From: a virus | IMG/VR virus record: IMGVR_UViG_3300009034_000042 | Span: 1-58,863 of that record | Reading direction: 5' to 3' (one strand) | Length of the DNA stretch: 58,863 nucleotides | Notes under the pieces: model-generated | The model's database searches: none | What the model saw: only the letters and a program-made list of their open reading frames with translations | What the model was told of the DNA's origin: nothing | Shown: positions 56,149 through 58,863 of the stretch, piece by piece | Layout: each line of letters opens with the position of its first letter | How positions within the stretch are numbered: the first letter of the stretch is position 1 | Translations under genes and position numbers: made by a program

Positions 56149-56445
56149 TCACTTCCACTCCATTAAACCGTTTATTCCACGATTACCCTCGCTTCCAAGA
56201 TTGTAGATACAAAATCTCCCATATCTACATTCAAAGATTGTTTTTATGCGCTTTTTAGCCATTCTTTCGCTAACAGCCTTTACATAAGCCATCTTTGTTC
56301 GAAAGCCATGTCCAAAGCCAACTAAGTAGTCAACAGAAGCTTCAAACCACTTCTTTTCTCTTTTTGTTCTTATTTTAGACATATTTGGAACAACGCCCTT
56401 ATCTATAAGTTCCTTTTCCAAATTCGGTATTGGTTTTATAGGCAT
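56149..56445 (-). CDS. Hypothetical protein
   Basis: 98 residues from MPIKPIPN; the ATG lies one base after the upstream stop. Helical and basic (SKIRTKREKKWFEASVDYLVGFGHGFRTKMAYVKAVSERMAKKRI), with CRYGRFC near the C-terminus. Not recognised. Confidence 0.6.
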   Translation of the reverse strand: MPIKPIPNLEKELIDKGVVPNMSKIRTKREKKWFEASVDYLVGFGHGFRTKMAYVKAVSERMAKKRIKTIFECRYGRFCIYNLGSEGNRGINGLMEWK

Positions 56446-56446
56446 T

Positions 56447-56653
56447 TTAGTCTTTCCACTCCACTTCAACGATTTTTCCGTTAATCATCTTGTAATGTGT
56501 AGCCTTTGACTGAACAGAGTCTATATTGAGGTTCTTTGGTCTTTTCTGTTTCTTTTTACGCTTCTTTTTCTGTGTAATCTCCACAATTAAGCCTAACGGT
56601 TGAGATTTGGCTAATTTTATGTTTTCTATATGGTATCTATCCATGTTTTTCAC
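56447..56653 (-). CDS. Small basic protein
   Basis: 68 residues. YHIENIKLAKSQPLGLIVEITQKKKRKKKQKRPKNL has a beta-rich start and a poly-Lys/Arg core, then KMINGKIVEVEWKD. Start either GTG or the ATG three codons later. Not recognised. Confidence 0.55.
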   Translation of the reverse strand: MKNMDRYHIENIKLAKSQPLGLIVEITQKKKRKKKQKRPKNLNIDSVQSKATHYKMINGKIVEVEWKD

Positions 56654-56661
56654 GTATCCTT

Positions 56662-56997
56662 TTACTTAAAGTCTCCTAGTCTACGTGGTCGTTTTGGCTT
56701 ATAGATAGCAATTTCAAGCGTTTTTCCACAAAACGTGCAAGTTTTCTCTTTAAAAACAAAACCTTCACATCTTGTAGTTTCAATCATGACTCTACGCCTA
56801 AAATGACCTCTGCCAAGTTCTACGATGTGTTTGCATGGTTCTTTTGGTAAAAGAGCCTCTAAATTAGCTCCTAAGCCAGAACTATCGGTTTTTTGCTGAT
56901 GTATTGCGTAGATATTGCCTTCACTAGCCATTTTTCCTAATTCCTCTTTTCCTCTTATTTCTTCTGGTGTTATATCACCAATTTGATTTCCGTTCAT
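56662..56997 (-). CDS. Zinc-ribbon protein, paralogue of 49309-49611
   Basis: 111 residues. SSGLGANLEALLPKEPCKHIVELG and ETTRCEGFVFKEKTCTFCGKTLE align with the smaller protein near 49.5 kb (SGLSANFEALMEKQCTHSFG, CPFCGKTLQ). Basic C-terminus (KPKRPRRLGDFK). It shares an operon with the MoxR/VWA genes. The duplication joins the two operons evolutionarily. Confidence 0.65.
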   Translation of the reverse strand: MNGNQIGDITPEEIRGKEELGKMASEGNIYAIHQQKTDSSGLGANLEALLPKEPCKHIVELGRGHFRRRVMIETTRCEGFVFKEKTCTFCGKTLEIAIYKPKRPRRLGDFK

Positions 56998-57185
56998 TCA
57001 ATCACCCCCAATGATTTATTTTTTTCGGAAATCGCCTCAAAAACGGTTTGCTTTTGAGGTTTCGATTCCAATTTGAGCTTTTTAAGTAGCTTTTTAAATC
57101 TCAATATATTAAAGTCGTAAACGTCAACAAGTGGTTTAAAGGCTTCATAATCTCTTAATGTTGTTTGCTTCACACGACACACCAT
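56994..57185 (-). CDS. First gene of the MoxR/VWA operon, hypothetical
   Basis: 63 residues, basic helical (RVKQTTLRDYEAFKPLVDVYDFNILRFKKLLKKLKLE). The TATA (CTTATATAG, around 57205-57213) is about 25 nt upstream, so the message is probably leaderless or nearly so. Function unknown. Confidence 0.6.
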   Translation of the reverse strand: MVCRVKQTTLRDYEAFKPLVDVYDFNILRFKKLLKKLKLESKPQKQTVFEAISEKNKSLGVIE

Positions 57186-58863
57186 AAAGAGGTTATATCA
57201 TTATGACTATATAAGCATTTTAAGACTTGTTTGCAGACTTGGAAAAAAAACAAAACAAAAATTTTTTTTGTGAAATTTGTTAAAGTCCGCACACATGGTA
57301 ATTTTACCATTAAAAAACCATTTTTGCTGTTTTTTGGTGTTTTTTTCGAAAAATGGTTAATTTTAGGTTTTGTGTTTTGGTAACTTTTGGCTAGGAAAAC
57401 GAACCCAATTCGGGTTTCTTTTGTCAAAATAACACGTAAGTGATGTTGAGATACAGTTCATAAGCTTGGATTAAGCGTTTCGATGGTTTTTCGAAGAAAA
57501 CCTCTTATTGTATGAATGTTGAAATCACTAGATTAGCAATTGTCTAAGAATACCAGAAATTTAACTGAATTGCTCATGGTCTTTTTATTTACTCAGTAAT
57601 GTTGAGCATGTGTAGATGTGATATACGTGTGGACAGTTTAACTTTTTTCTCCGTGAAACCTTTACGTTTGTAAAACTTCGATTTTTCAGATTTCTGATAC
57701 CCTTACTGTTCAACACAGATACAAAATTGTCATTTGTAAACCTTTTTTAATTAAGAAGCTTCTTATAGACTAAGTGTACATTTTATCTACACTTCAAAAT
57801 TTCGAGCTGGAACTTTTCCCCATTTTTAAAATTAAGCCCAGAGCAAGTTCAGATAACTGTATAAAACCCAAATTGAAGTTATGAGCCGGAAGTTAAATTA
57901 TTTTAAGAAGCTACTTAAAAAATTTTTTGTGGTAAAGTCTGCCGTTTTCGCAGTACGAATTACGATTTCACTTCGCTTCATGGAAAACCCATGATGATTT
58001 TACGATTTTAAAGCGAAGCTTCGACTTAGCGTTGTTCTTGTTGCCCACCCCAGTAAAAATCTCCATGGTGTTTCCATGGCAAACCTTTAGTTTAACTTCG
58101 ACACATCGAAATTTCGTTTTTAATTCGTGATACAGAAAACTATGACCGGTTTGGCGGGAGACATATTCTAGTTCTTTTAAGAAGCTTATTAATTCGATTT
58201 GCTTTTCTGAAAAAGCTCCGGTTGATACTGTGTTAAAGAGCTTTTTAAAATTCTGTTTAAATGGGAAAAAATTGTAACCTTTCGTTTAACTTCGGACTAT
58301 GGTAAACTTCCATGTTTAAATCGAATAAAAAAGAAGGAAAAAAATGGGTCTGAGGGACCCACAAAACTTCAAAAAACAAGTTTTTCCTCGGAGTTCCGGT
58401 CTTCTTTTGCGAAAAGAAGCTTAATTTCAATTTAACTCTTAGATAAATTTGTCAAAATTTATATGTCTAATTTTTGACACTTTCGAAACCACTTCGATTT
58501 AAGAGGCTTTTTAACAGAAAACTCCGGATATGCGTGATGCTTCCCTACGTTTCACAAAATCTCATTCAATTAAAGAGGTTGATTTAGGTGTTTAAACTGT
58601 ATTTCGCCTCAATTTAGGCTTCTTTTAGCTACCATGTGAAACAATAGTGATTCATCACAATGGGGTTTTAAGTGAATTTTTGGTTAATCATGCAATATAG
58701 CTTGTTTTGGCTAAAGAAGGCTAGAGCTTGCTTCTTTTTTCCAAGTGGTGAATCACAAATGTTTCACAAACCATTTTTTCCATTAAAAAGCTTCTTAAAG
58801 TAAAAGTTTATATTGCACGGAGCATGTGTATATATGTAGAACAGATAGACGGGTGGACTTGGT
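57186..58863. other. Long non-coding region B with repeats
   Basis: About 1.7 kb without a credible gene. Holds diverged copies of region A elements: TTTGCAGACTTGG (57230), TTTGTTAAAGTCCGC (57276), ATACAGTTCATA (57451) and CAACACAGAT (57711). AAGAAGCTTCTT palindromes lie at 57751, 57901, 58175, 58498 and 58783. CCATGG occurs twice (58063, 58074) as a small hairpin, and GGGTC/GACCC (near 58345-58360) forms another. A 23-bp imperfect inverted repeat lies at 58636-58658 and 58745-58767. A replication origin or a control region for the operon is likely. Confidence 0.55.
58636..58767. repeat. Imperfect 23-bp inverted repeat
   Basis: Arms 58636-58658 and 58745-58767 match at 19 of 23 positions, 86 nt apart. 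Each arm contains its own small dyad (GTGATTCATCAC and GTGGTGAATCAC). The outer part of each arm is GTGAAACA. Likely a protein-binding site in the control region or origin. Confidence 0.6.

Noticed and set aside
50522-57185. Cobaltochelatase (CobS-CobT) as the role of the MoxR/VWA pair
   Set aside because: No CobN or other cobalamin genes, and the pair sits among viral zinc proteins; resemblance is to the ATPase/VWA architecture only.
57170-57427. Open frame of 85 codons on the minus strand at the start of region B
   Set aside because: Low-complexity Lys/Phe composition, no ribosome site, overlaps the leader and TATA of the gene at 56994-57185.
1-58863. Circular molecule closing at the window ends
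   Set aside because: Joining the ends would extend the left partial gene by only about 20 codons before a stop. There is no terminal overlap to prove circularity, so I treat both ends as cuts.

Overview
The window is AT-rich and densely packed, with almost no spacer between most genes. It reads as a large piece of a tailed (head-tail) virus of an archaeon. The viral signature is a large terminase, an HK97-type major capsid protein, an assemblin-like prohead protease, neck proteins, a tail tube, tail chaperones, a tape measure and baseplate genes. The archaeal signature is an Alba chromatin protein, a membrane LonB protease, an archaeo-eukaryotic primase with an iron-sulfur tail, a RadA-like recombinase, promoters with TATA/BRE elements (CTTTTAAATA, CCGAAA-TTTAAATA) and GGTGAT Shine-Dalgarno sites matching the archaeal 16S rRNA tail. 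The host cannot be named from this sequence. No portal gene is recognisable, and a gene runs off the left edge, so the genome is probably incomplete here.

Layout. 0-8.5 kb (minus strand): small zinc-ribbon proteins, a nucleoside deoxyribosyltransferase-like enzyme, a Mom-like DNA-modification enzyme, two glycosyltransferases, a RadA-like recombinase and a PQ-loop membrane protein. 8.6-12.1 kb (minus): virion genes including neck/adaptor and major capsid protein. 12.2-15.6 kb (plus): coiled-coil proteins and terminase. 15.6-30.4 kb (minus): zinc ribbons, a structured RNA candidate beside an HNH nuclease, a transglutaminase-like protein, a Cas4-like nuclease, LonB, a metallophosphoesterase, a PAPS-reductase-like enzyme, primase plus AAA+ ATPase, and a trypsin-like protease. 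30.4-36.9 kb (minus): baseplate, tape measure and tail chaperones, with a T TTT TTA slippery site. 37-47.6 kb: tail tube, prohead protease and accessory genes on minus, alternating with short plus-strand islands (HExxH protein, Cdc48-like AAA+ ATPase, Alba).

From 47.6 kb the character changes. Three long non-coding stretches (47.6-48.3, 49.6-50.5 and 57.2-58.9 kb) hold palindromes and repeats. Two of them share diverged elements, and each lies upstream of a minus-strand operon. The two operons also share a paralogous zinc-ribbon gene, so leader and gene seem to have been duplicated together. The larger operon (57.2 to 50.5 kb) encodes a MoxR/CobS-like AAA+ ATPase and a VWA protein with an N-terminal HExxH metallopeptidase-like module, among small zinc-finger proteins. 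Four consecutive small proteins there end in the same FT-type C-terminus. This module is the best candidate for an undescribed system. The region at 47.6-48.6 kb contains gene debris, including an ORF fused to the antisense of a DUF2341-like fragment.

Many minus-strand genes begin at an ATG inside or just after a GGTGAT(N)A-ATG motif. Longer reading frames that start at the GTG of this motif are over-extended, and I moved those starts.
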